Assembly: GCA_000405685.1 (NCBI GenBank)
Contig: ASPF01000032.1
Coordinates: 1-21,992, forward strand
Direction of reading: 5' to 3'
Source: Candidatus Geocrenenecus sp. JGI 0000106-J15
GTDB lineage: Archaea > Thermoproteota > Nitrososphaeria_A > Caldarchaeales > Wolframiiraptoraceae
DNA: 21,992 nucleotides
The first letter of the stretch is position 1. Every line of letters starts with the position of its first letter. Of this stretch, positions 7,100 to 14,801 are shown one piece after another. The notes beneath the pieces were generated by a model. That model was not told where the DNA came from. It saw nothing but the letters and a program-made list of their open reading frames with translations, and searched no databases. The translations under genes were made by a program, and so were the position numbers.

Positions 7100-8935
7100 T
7101 TACTTAGGGATCTTCTCTGGGAATACTTGGAACCATCTAAAGTCTAGTTCGTATTCAGCGATGGGGATTACTTCGCCTCTAGCAGCTGGATAATCAACGT
7201 AGTCGGCTTGGTAAGCTCTTAGAACAACATGTTCATATACGTATACAGATGGATATAATTCAATAATCTTTCTCTGTATTTGATAGTATTTCTCCATTCT
7301 CTGATTAAAGTCTATTGTACCTAATGCATCTTCTATCATTGCATCTATCTCTGGATCCATTAGCCACTCACCTTGCTCCCATGTTCCTGTAGCATGTGAA
7401 TGATATCTTGAAGATAGTATTGAGCCTGCCTCTGCATAATGTGCAACAACGAATATCGATACTGCATTCGGTGTAGTCTCCATCTTAGTCATGCCTTCCA
7501 CGACTGATAGCCAGGGTACCTTAACTACGTTTACTTTCAACCCTATCTCCTCCATGTTTACTTTAAAGAGTAGTGCTACTCTCTCCTCCCATGGGACTTC
7601 AGCAATCCACCAAAACTCGATTGGATACTTATCTAGCTCGCCCCAATACTTCGACTTCTTAAGCTCTTCTATAGCTGCTTCAACGTTTCTCTCTATTGGT
7701 TTAAGGGTTGGGTCAGCTCCTGGAAGCATGCTGGGAACAGGCCCAGCTGGCCTCTTCTCATATGGTATTATATCTTCTATAGCTGTATCATAATCGAATG
7801 CAAGTGCTATTGCTTTTCTAACATGAACATCGTCTGTCGGAGGCTTCTTTGTATGAAGCATTATGTAGAATATCATTGCCTGTGGGACTTGAGCTATCTT
7901 CACACCTGGTATCCTGCTCATAGCTTCATAGTTCTCCAGCGGCTGCCATTGATCTGTGACTTCAAGTTGTCTCTTCTCAATCATCGTACGGATAGTCGTC
8001 GGCTCAGTAAAACCATACATTATTACTTTTGTTGGAGCATTAGGCGCTGTCTCACCCCAATAATCATCAAACTTAATTAGTGTTACCGATTCACCTCTCT
8101 TGTATTCATATAGTTTGTAGGGTCCTGAACCCGCATCCATTTCTCCAGCCATTAGCCATGTCTTACCATAGTCACCCATATCGCCGTATGGGCCTTCAGC
8201 AATATGCTGTTTTACTAATTCGCTATCCAGTATGTATAACCTAACCAATGTTATCAAGAATGGACCGAAGGGGGTCTTTAAAACAATCTGCACAGTATAT
8301 CTATCTAGGGCTTTCGTGTTATCAAGGTCTACATATGGCTTGAAGAGATATCCATATCCTTCACCTATGATGATCATTCTCTTTAATGAGAATACCACAT
8401 CTTCTGCTGTCAATTCCCGCCCACTATGGAATTTTACACCTTTCTTTAGATAGAAAGTCCATGTTAAGCCGTCTTCAGAGACTTCCCATCTTTCAGCGAC
8501 ATGAGGCTTAACCGTCCCCTCCTTCGTAGGATAAACCAAGGTATCATATACATTAATGAAGTATACTGAGCTGGCTTCATCGGATCCTACAGCAGGATCC
8601 ATGTATGGAACATTAGCAAATGATACTCTTAGAAGCCTTTCTTTAACTGGTGTAATGGTCGGGGTTGGTGTCGTAACGACTGTTGGGCTTGGAGTAGGAG
8701 TAGTTACTACTGTAGGCGTTGTTGGTGTTGGTGTAGGTGTTGTAATAGTTGGTGTTGGTGTAGGTGTCGTCGGAGTTGTTGTAGGTGTTGGCGTTGGAGG
8801 TAATGTTAAGAAGTAAGCTGCACCTGCTATTGCGATTATCACTATGACTGCCACGATGACGATGGCGGCTTTACTGATGCCTTTTCTCTGGCATGAAGAA
8901 TATCTAGATCTAGAATCACATATTATTCTTCTCAT
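7100..8935 (-). CDS. dppA: Extracytoplasmic solute-binding protein of the peptide ABC transporter, with class III signal and Thr/Pro linker
   Basis: A 611-residue SBP_bac_5-type binding protein that should deliver peptide-like solutes to DppBC. Residues 1-19 are basic and end in QRKG, followed by ISKAAIVIVAVIVIIAIAG. This [KR]-G-[hydrophobic] site before a hydrophobic stretch matches the archaeal class III signal cut by the prepilin peptidase PibD, predicting cleavage after Gly19. There is no lipobox; Cys15 lies before the hydrophobic segment. Residues 46-96 are nearly all Thr and Pro with some Val, probably a glycosylated spacer through the S-layer. The binding domain (about 99-611) includes LLRVSFANVPYMDPAVGSDE and WTFYLKKGVKFHSG, typical of the family. 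It is the first gene of the minus-strand unit and is divergent from hyuAB. The substrate cannot be read from sequence. Confidence 0.93.
   Translation of the reverse strand: MRRIICDSRSRYSSCQRKGISKAAIVIVAVIVIIAIAGAAYFLTLPPTPTPTTTPTTPTPTPTITTPTPTPTTPTVVTTPTPSPTVVTTPTPTITPVKERLLRVSFANVPYMDPAVGSDEASSVYFINVYDTLVYPTKEGTVKPHVAERWEVSEDGLTWTFYLKKGVKFHSGRELTAEDVVFSLKRMIIIGEGYGYLFKPYVDLDNTKALDRYTVQIVLKTPFGPFLITLVRLYILDSELVKQHIAEGPYGDMGDYGKTWLMAGEMDAGSGPYKLYEYKRGESVTLIKFDDYWGETAPNAPTKVIMYGFTEPTTIRTMIEKRQLEVTDQWQPLENYEAMSRIPGVKIAQVPQAMIFYIMLHTKKPPTDDVHVRKAIALAFDYDTAIEDIIPYEKRPAGPVPSMLPGADPTLKPIERNVEAAIEELKKSKYWGELDKYPIEFWWIAEVPWEERVALLFKVNMEEIGLKVNVVKVPWLSVVEGMTKMETTPNAVSIFVVAHYAEAGSILSSRYHSHATGTWEQGEWLMDPEIDAMIEDALGTIDFNQRMEKYYQIQRKIIELYPSVYVYEHVVLRAYQADYVDYPAARGEVIPIAEYELDFRWFQVFPEKIPK
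8648..8800 (-). repeat. Low-complexity Thr/Pro-coding repeat in the binding-protein gene
   Basis: This stretch encodes residues 46-96 of the binding protein as runs of ACACC/CCTAC-type codons for Thr-Pro, with two TVVTTPTP blocks. It is a degenerate, in-frame repeat that probably changes length by slippage. The opposite strand reads as a long Gly/Val frame, which is a by-product of the composition. Confidence 0.85.
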
Positions 8936-8964
8936 ACTCTTCTTATGAGAATGTTCTAACAGCG

Positions 8965-8973
8965 TATATAAAG
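8965..8973 (-). promoter_or_regulatory. Putative TATA box for the binding-protein gene and transporter unit
   Basis: On the minus strand the sequence reads CTTTATATA, centred about 34 bases before the ATG at 8935. Transcription would start near 8942, giving a leader of only a few bases. No strong ribosome site precedes the ATG (only a weak AGAAGAG), which agrees with a nearly leaderless message. Confidence 0.55.
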
Positions 8974-8990
8974 TTTAATTTGGAATAAAT

Positions 8991-9006
8991 CAGACATGCC
9001 TGTCAG
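8991..9006. promoter_or_regulatory. Imperfect dyad between the divergent promoters, candidate operator
   Basis: CAGACATGCCTGTCAG matches its own reverse complement at 12 of 16 positions, with perfect GACA/TGTC arms. It lies about 20 bases upstream of the TATA box of the binding-protein gene and about 80 bases before that of hyuA, a position where a regulator could control both divergent units. A short dyad can occur by chance. Confidence 0.3.
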
Positions 9007-9083
9007 TACTATGATCTTCTTCAAGAGAATTTTACATTTTTTCCACATCTTCAATGATGATTGTAAAAATCTGGTAACCGGAT

Positions 9084-9092
9084 GTATAAATA
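9084..9092 (+). promoter_or_regulatory. Putative TATA box for hyuAB
   Basis: GTATAAATA is preceded by an ACCGGAT stretch that could serve as a BRE-like element. Transcription about 25 bases downstream (near 9113) would leave a leader of roughly 24 bases containing GGTGAT at 9125-9130. That supports the ATG at 9137 as start. A nearby GGTAACC palindrome (9073-9079) overlaps the region just upstream. Confidence 0.55.
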
Positions 9093-9136
9093 ATCTTTAA
9101 TAAATTGTGATGAATTATACTAAAGGTGATTTAAAA

Positions 9137-11191
9137 ATGGTCTATCGTGTAGGTATAGATATTGGTGGTGCTTTTACAGATCTCGTTGCATATGATGATG
9201 AAACAGGAGACTTCGTATGGGTTAAAGATGAGACAACGCCTCAAGACCCATCTATAGGAGTATTAAACACAGTGGTAAAAAGTAAAGTAGACTTCTCTAG
9301 AGTTCTCTCGATAATTCATGGTCAAACATTAGTAATCAACACGATCATTGAGAGGAAAGGTGCAAAAGTAGGATTAATAACAACTATAGGATACCGTGAT
9401 GTACTTGAGCTTCAGAGATCGAATAGAAGAGACATGTATAACTTTAGATATAAGAAGCCTCAATCTCTCGTGCCGAGATATCTTAGACTTGAAGTTGATG
9501 AACGTGTTATGTCCGATGGAACAATTCTAAAAAAGTTGAATGAAGAAGATGTAGAAAAAGCTGCTGAGAAGCTTCATAAAGAAGGTGTTGAAAGTATCTG
9601 TATTAGTTTCATAAACTCTTATGCTAACCCATCTCATGAAATAAAAGCTGGAGAGATCGTCCGTAGAAATACTAGCCTACCCATAACTTTAGGTCATGAG
9701 ATAACCCGTGAATGGAGAGAATATGAAAGAACAGCTACAGCAGTCTTAAATGCTTATGTTAAGCCTAAACTAGAAAAATACCTAGAGAAACTAGAAAAAG
9801 AATTCAGTAAACAGGGATTCACGCGGAAACCATTCGTTATGCTTTCAAGCGGAGGAATGGCATCGTTTGATTTTGCAAAAAAGTATCCCATCTATACCAT
9901 TGAATCTGGTCCAGTCGCAGGGGTTATCGGCGGCATCCATATCGCTAAACTAATTGGTGAGAGAAACATCATAATATTAGATGGAGGTAGTACGACTACT
10001 AAAGCAAGCTTAGTCGAAGAACTAACACCTAGAGTCCACACAGAATATTATGTGGAAAGAACAAGATTCACTGCTGGGTATCCAGTCCGAGTACCAGTAG
10101 TTGATACTTTTGAGATCGGTAATGGTGGAACAAGTATTGCATGGATTGATGATATCGGGAATCTGAGAGTAGGTCCTAAAGCTGCTGGAGCTTATCCTGG
10201 CCCATCATGTTATGGTAAAGGCGGTAAGGAGCCGACTGTTACCGATGCATATGTAGTTAATGGATTGATTAATCCAGAGTATCTTCTTGGAGGTGCAATG
10301 AAGATTTATAGAGATTTAGCGGTCAAAACTATTAAAGAGAAGATTGCAGACCATTACAATATCTCAGTTGAAGAAGCTTCTGAAGGAGTAATCAAGCTTG
10401 CAAATGAGAATGCTGCATATGCTATTAGAGTAGTCTCCGTGCAGAGAGGATACGACCCCAGAGACTTTACATTAATAGCCCACGGAGGCTCGGGACCAAT
10501 GTTTGCACCATTTATATCTGAAGAACTAGAGATAAAGAAGATAATTGTACCAGTCATTCCACCTGGAGTTTTTAGTGCATGGGGGATGCTGACAACAGAT
10601 ATTAGGCATGATCTAGTAGTTACAGAGATAATTAGATTAGATAAAGAAAATGCCTCAGGGAGAGTGAATGAAATCTATAGTGACCTTGAGCAAAAGATGT
10701 TAAACATCTTCAAGGAAGAACTAGGCGTAGTAGAAGTCGTACTTCAAAGATATGCTGATATGAGATACTATGGTCAGGAACATACAGTTAAGGTACCTTT
10801 GCCGTCGGGACGTATAGGTGATGATGAAGTTAAGAAGATAATAGAGAGATTCCACGAATACCATGAGAGAGAGTATGCTTTTAGATTAGATAGCCCTGTA
10901 GAAATAGTTAACTTCCATCTAGTAGGTGAATATAGAGTTAAGAAGTTTGAATTGAAAGAGTTAAATAATATGGTGGACTCATTAGATGATGCTATCTTGC
11001 AAGAAAGAAGAATCTATGTAAATGGTAATGATTTAAGAGTCCCTGTATATAGTAAGCAGAGACTATCACCAAGGTTTAGAATTGATGGACCAGCGGTAAT
11101 CGAAGACCCGACCTCAACGATCTTAGTTTTATCCTCCCAAAAAGCTATCGTAGATAAGTACGGGAATGTTAATGTATTAAGAGGTGAGTAG
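9137..11191 (+). CDS. hyuA: Hydantoinase/oxoprolinase subunit A (ATP-binding subunit)
   Basis: A 684-residue protein of the HyuA family, the ATP-using subunit that phosphorylates and activates the cyclic substrate before ring opening. An actin-like ATPase fold is indicated by GIDIGGAFTDLVAYD (6-20), ESGPVAGVIGG (256-266) and DGGSTTTKASL (282-292). Also diagnostic are IGNGGTSIAWID, VGPKAAGAYPGPSCYGKGG, PTVTDAYVV and VQRGYDPRDFTLIAHGGSGP. Length is normal for the family. The frame is open ten codons upstream (GTG 9107, ATG 9110), but GGTGAT at 9125-9130 lies six bases before ATG 9137, and the family starts right at this point. Its stop overlaps the ribosome site of hyuB. Substrates in the family include hydantoins, N-methylhydantoin, 5-oxoproline, caprolactam and acetophenone (carboxylase), so the specificity is open. 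Confidence 0.93.
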   Translation: MVYRVGIDIGGAFTDLVAYDDETGDFVWVKDETTPQDPSIGVLNTVVKSKVDFSRVLSIIHGQTLVINTIIERKGAKVGLITTIGYRDVLELQRSNRRDMYNFRYKKPQSLVPRYLRLEVDERVMSDGTILKKLNEEDVEKAAEKLHKEGVESICISFINSYANPSHEIKAGEIVRRNTSLPITLGHEITREWREYERTATAVLNAYVKPKLEKYLEKLEKEFSKQGFTRKPFVMLSSGGMASFDFAKKYPIYTIESGPVAGVIGGIHIAKLIGERNIIILDGGSTTTKASLVEELTPRVHTEYYVERTRFTAGYPVRVPVVDTFEIGNGGTSIAWIDDIGNLRVGPKAAGAYPGPSCYGKGGKEPTVTDAYVVNGLINPEYLLGGAMKIYRDLAVKTIKEKIADHYNISVEEASEGVIKLANENAAYAIRVVSVQRGYDPRDFTLIAHGGSGPMFAPFISEELEIKKIIVPVIPPGVFSAWGMLTTDIRHDLVVTEIIRLDKENASGRVNEIYSDLEQKMLNIFKEELGVVEVVLQRYADMRYYGQEHTVKVPLPSGRIGDDEVKKIIERFHEYHEREYAFRLDSPVEIVNFHLVGEYRVKKFELKELNNMVDSLDDAILQERRIYVNGNDLRVPVYSKQRLSPRFRIDGPAVIEDPTSTILVLSSQKAIVDKYGNVNVLRGE

Positions 11192-11192
11192 A

Positions 11193-12935
11193 ATGAGTAA
11201 GAGAGACATCTTCACCCTAGAAATAATTAAGAATGGACTTATAACTGCTAATGAAGAAATGTTCTATGCTTTTGGAAGAACCGCTAAAAGCCCAGTAATC
11301 TACGAGGTTCTAGACTACGCTGTTGGAATCACTGACTCAAAAGGAGAATTAATCGCTCAAGCCCCTGGTGTCCCAGGGTTCTCAGGGGTATTAGATTTTG
11401 TAGCTAAAGAAGTACTTGAAAAATGGGGTGGAGAAATGCAGCCTGGAGATATCTATATTCTCAACGTGCCTTACAAATCTGGAACACATCTAAATGATGT
11501 TACATTAGCAATGCCTGTCTTCTATAAAGATGAGCTGATATCAATGATCTTAAATAAAGGTCATTGGAGCGAGGTAGGAGGAATGCATTTCGGAAGCTGG
11601 ACATCCGACTCCACTGAGATATATCAGGAAGGTGTACAATTCCCTTGCGTGAGACTATACCGTGAAGGAAAACCGAATAAAGACGTTATAGATATAATCT
11701 TAGAGAATTCACGTTTACCATTGCATACACTGGGTGATATGGAGGCTCAAGCTGCATCTATGAAAGTAGCTGCTAGGAGAATTGAAAAATTGATCGAGAA
11801 ATATGGCATAGAGAGTGTTAAAGATGCTATGGAGAAGATCATAGATGATGGATATAAGCTAGCGTTATTGAATTTAAAGAAACTACCTAAAGGATTATAC
11901 GAGGCAGAAGATTATCTAGATGATGATGGATTAACAGATGAACCTGTATACGTAAGAGTTAAAGTAGCCATTACTGATGAAGAATTCATAGCGGATTTCA
12001 CTGGAAGTGGAAGTGTAAAAGGATCTATAGCATCGCCATATGCTGCTACTGTCTCTGGAGTTAGAGAAACATATATGGCTGTAACTGATCCACACGTCCA
12101 TCTGAACGGTGGATACTTTAAACCATTAAAAGTTATCGCACCACCAGGCTCAGCGTTTAATCCTGTGAAGCCAGCTCCGACATCAACATTCTGGGAAGCT
12201 ATGTCATATGCCACAGACCTTGTATGGAAAGCATTAGCACCACATGTACCAGATAAGCTGACTGCTGGACACTTCTTATCAATTCTCGCAACAATACTCG
12301 GAGGTATAGATGATAGGACGGGTGAACCATTCGCAATCGTGGAGCCGCAGGCTGGAGGCTGGGGTGCAGGATACAACATGGATGGGGAGAGTGGACTAGT
12401 AGCATGTGGAGATGGAGAAACATACATAGCCTCAAATGAAGTCTACGAGAAACATATGCCGATACTCGTAGAAAGATACTGCTTAAACATTGAGAGTGGA
12501 ACAGGGCATGGAAAGTTCAGAGGAGGGTTTGGCGTCATCAAAGACTATAGAGTTCTATGTAGTGAAGCATCCTTTACAGTATCTATTGGTAGAAATAAAT
12601 TCCCACCATGGGGTGTAGCTGAAGGAATGAATGGGACACCAAACTACTGTGTAATCTACAAGCAGGGTGAAGAACCCAAGATCGTCAGGAAAGTTGCTGC
12701 TGTAAAATTAAAGAAAGGAGATATGGTAAGCCTAAGGTCTGGAGGTGGAGGAGGCTGGGGAGACCCGCTTGAAAGAGATCCAGAACTAGTTAGAATGGAT
12801 GTCAAGAATGAATATATAACAATCGACATAGCAAGAAACATTTACGGAGTAGTGTTAGATCCAGTAACACTAGAGATTAAATGGGATGAAACAAAGAAAC
12901 TCAGAGAAGAACTAAAGAAAAAGAAGAAATCCTGA
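11193..12935 (+). CDS. hyuB: Hydantoinase/oxoprolinase subunit B
   Basis: A 580-residue HyuB-family subunit that forms the amidohydrolase complex with HyuA. Features in order: an opening DIFTLEIIKNGL, then QPGDIYILNVPYKSGTHLND (motif of this family), NKGHWSEVGG, ADFTGSGSVKGSIASPYA, SGTGHGKFRGGFG and the glycine-rich SGGGGGWGDPLERDP near the C-terminus, followed by a Lys-rich tail. ATG 11193 is one base after the hyuA stop and has GAGGTGA just upstream; a GTG at 11184 would add three residues and overlap the ribosome site. The two genes are clearly one operon. It converges with argH across a 340-base gap. Confidence 0.93.
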   Translation: MSKRDIFTLEIIKNGLITANEEMFYAFGRTAKSPVIYEVLDYAVGITDSKGELIAQAPGVPGFSGVLDFVAKEVLEKWGGEMQPGDIYILNVPYKSGTHLNDVTLAMPVFYKDELISMILNKGHWSEVGGMHFGSWTSDSTEIYQEGVQFPCVRLYREGKPNKDVIDIILENSRLPLHTLGDMEAQAASMKVAARRIEKLIEKYGIESVKDAMEKIIDDGYKLALLNLKKLPKGLYEAEDYLDDDGLTDEPVYVRVKVAITDEEFIADFTGSGSVKGSIASPYAATVSGVRETYMAVTDPHVHLNGGYFKPLKVIAPPGSAFNPVKPAPTSTFWEAMSYATDLVWKALAPHVPDKLTAGHFLSILATILGGIDDRTGEPFAIVEPQAGGWGAGYNMDGESGLVACGDGETYIASNEVYEKHMPILVERYCLNIESGTGHGKFRGGFGVIKDYRVLCSEASFTVSIGRNKFPPWGVAEGMNGTPNYCVIYKQGEEPKIVRKVAAVKLKKGDMVSLRSGGGGGWGDPLERDPELVRMDVKNEYITIDIARNIYGVVLDPVTLEIKWDETKKLREELKKKKKS

Positions 12936-12982
12936 GAGACTACTCTCGCCTAATGTCCTCTAAACAAACATTCAAATTTTTT
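12933..12982 (+). terminator. Possible transcription end of hyuAB
   Basis: A short hairpin TGAGAGACTACTCTCG (five-base arms GAGAG/CTCTC) begins at the hyuB stop, and a run of six T follows at 12977-12982. Archaeal termination often uses T-runs, so release here is plausible; the hairpin itself may be incidental. Confidence 0.35.
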
Positions 12983-13275
12983 AATATCTTCAAGCAGTAC
13001 GATATAATTTAAGAGAAGTAGTACTGCCTTCTTCCTAGAGTAGATTCCTAAGTTCTGTTATTGACATATTTTATTGATGATTGTCATCTTGGTCTATTAC
13101 AATGTATGATGCTAGGAAGATGACCAGTAAGACGAGACTCTACATCCACCCTTTTAACAAGTAATAATCTGAGAAGATTTTATCCTATAGGTTTTGAAAA
13201 ATATAGTCTTCAGAAATAAATTCGAACACGATGGTGATGCTTAGCCCAACCATAGAGAAGTTCCAAGAACTAATA
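12983..13275. other. Intergenic stretch between convergent hyuB and argH, no gene found
   Basis: No coding frame with a ribosome site or family likeness was found on either strand. It contains several inverted repeats: GCAGTAC (12994-13000) with GTACTGC (13021-13027), TCTTCCTAG (13029-13037) with CTAGGAAGA, and GTCATCTT with AAGATGAC, the latter two pairs closing near 13110-13125. Such pairs may come from composition, but a structured RNA cannot be excluded. No tRNA or clear C/D box RNA was seen. Confidence 0.5.
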
Positions 13276-14712
13276 CTAGGCTGTAATCGAGGAGATGAAT
13301 AGTTTCTGTAGTTTCTCTAATGTATCTCCACACCATTGTCTTAATCCATCCATTCTCCTACGATCTACTTCGATCATCTTCTTTACTTCTTCAGGGTTAG
13401 CTGAACCTAATGTTCTATAGGAGTGTATAATCATATATGGGTCTAGCCAGCTCTGGAATCTTTCATAATCTATACTTGAAGCATTATATTTTCGAGTTAT
13501 TTCTTCGAAGATTCTATTATCTAGAGTATTTTTCTCAATAACTTCAGAGAGCTCTGCACAGAGTTGATGCGCTATTCTAAAGCTCAGCTTACCTTCTTCT
13601 ACGAATCTATTAGCAACTTCAGTGAGTAAGATTGAGCCTGTACATGATTTGAGAGCCTTCTCCTTATTAACATCTATTACAGCAATCATCCTAGATAATA
13701 TTTTAGCAGTTTCTTTTACTTCTCTAAATGAATTCCACAGCTTAGGTGTTATCTGCTGATAATCTAGATTGTAACCACTTGGTTGTCTAGACATCATAGA
13801 AACTATCTTAACCATTTCACCGAGGACTTCTCCAACCTTAGTTCTAGCTATCTCTGCAACTACTGGGTTCTTCTTCTGAGGCATAATACTACTAGTTGAG
13901 GTAAACTCATCTGGAGTCTCTATTAAGTCAAATTCTTCTGTAGAATAGAGTATAAGTTCTTCTGCTAAACATGAGTATGTTATAGCTGAGTTAACAAGAT
14001 ATGATGAGATCGTTATGATGTAGTCTCTTGAAGTAGTTGCATCTAGAGCATTTTCAACTAGATCTTCAAATCCTAGTAACTGAGCTTCTCTCAGCCTATC
14101 TACAGGTGTTGACGAGCCTGTAGCTGCAGCTGACCCTAGAGGTGAGAGATTCACCCTAGCATAGATGCTTACTATATTTGAGATATTCCTAAGGATTTTG
14201 CTAGCATATGAATGGAGTAAGAATCCTAGGGTGCCAGGAACAGCTCTCTGTAGATGAGTATATATGGGGAAGATCGTTTCAAAATGTATTTCAGCTTGTT
14301 TAAGTAATGTCTCTACTAGAGATAACTCGGTTAAAGCTGTCTCGAGAAGATACTCTCTTGCTCTAATTCTTATAGCTGTGGCCACGGTATCATTCCTACT
14401 CTTACCATAGGAGAGCATTCCTCCAGAATATTCAGAAGCAGAAGAGACAGCTTTCTCAATGAAGACATGAATATCCTCAATCCTCGGGTCTAATTCTTTT
14501 GGAGGATTCTCATAGATCTCTCTTAGAGTGTTTAGAGCTTTTTGAAGATCTTCTATGCTTATTAGACCCTTCTCGTAGAGCACTCTTAAATGTACTGCAT
14601 TAACCCATATTACTGCGTTAAGTATCTCATTATCAAAGGAGAGCGATGAGATGTATTCTGCTGTCTCACGATCCATCTCTTTCTTTAACTTTGCACTTCT
14701 GAAGATGCTCAT
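13276..14712 (-). CDS. argH: Argininosuccinate lyase
   Basis: A 478-residue enzyme of the fumarase/aspartase superfamily that splits argininosuccinate into arginine and fumarate in the cytoplasm, as a homotetramer. Motifs present: GKSRNDTVATA (103-113), YTHLQRAVPG with His153 (151-160), SPLGSAAATGSSTPVDR (190-206), and the signature loop TSTSSIMPQKKNP (271-283) with the catalytic serine pair 274-275. The signature usually reads G-S-x-x-M-P-x-K-x-N; here Gly is replaced by Thr273. It follows argG on the same strand after 89 bases, with AGGTG about 13 bases before the ATG. The pair completes arginine synthesis from citrulline and aspartate. Confidence 0.94.
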   Translation of the reverse strand: MSIFRSAKLKKEMDRETAEYISSLSFDNEILNAVIWVNAVHLRVLYEKGLISIEDLQKALNTLREIYENPPKELDPRIEDIHVFIEKAVSSASEYSGGMLSYGKSRNDTVATAIRIRAREYLLETALTELSLVETLLKQAEIHFETIFPIYTHLQRAVPGTLGFLLHSYASKILRNISNIVSIYARVNLSPLGSAAATGSSTPVDRLREAQLLGFEDLVENALDATTSRDYIITISSYLVNSAITYSCLAEELILYSTEEFDLIETPDEFTSTSSIMPQKKNPVVAEIARTKVGEVLGEMVKIVSMMSRQPSGYNLDYQQITPKLWNSFREVKETAKILSRMIAVIDVNKEKALKSCTGSILLTEVANRFVEEGKLSFRIAHQLCAELSEVIEKNTLDNRIFEEITRKYNASSIDYERFQSWLDPYMIIHSYRTLGSANPEEVKKMIEVDRRRMDGLRQWCGDTLEKLQKLFISSITA

Positions 14713-14801
14713 GCTACTCTACACCTACTAGATTCCGTTTACAGTTGTCTTTTAGTGTTTCGGAGGGTATAGTTTAGAAAAAGATTTAGGTTTAAGATTG
14801 A

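Noticed and set aside
8556..8816. A Gly/Val-rich frame on the plus strand
   Set aside because: It is the complement of the Thr/Pro-coding repeat in the binding-protein gene.
9050..9113. A possible C/D box RNA (ATGATGA near 9055 and GTGATGA at 9107)
   Set aside because: No matching CTGA boxes at guide spacing, and the interval contains the hyuA promoter.
11912..12427. A 171-codon frame on the minus strand opposite hyuB
   Set aside because: It is the antisense of a well-conserved part of hyuB, has Ser/Pro-rich composition typical of antisense frames, and resembles no family.
13070..13130. A possible C/D box RNA (TTGATGA and TATGATG)
   Set aside because: The first box deviates at the purine position and no CTGA D boxes follow at the required distance.
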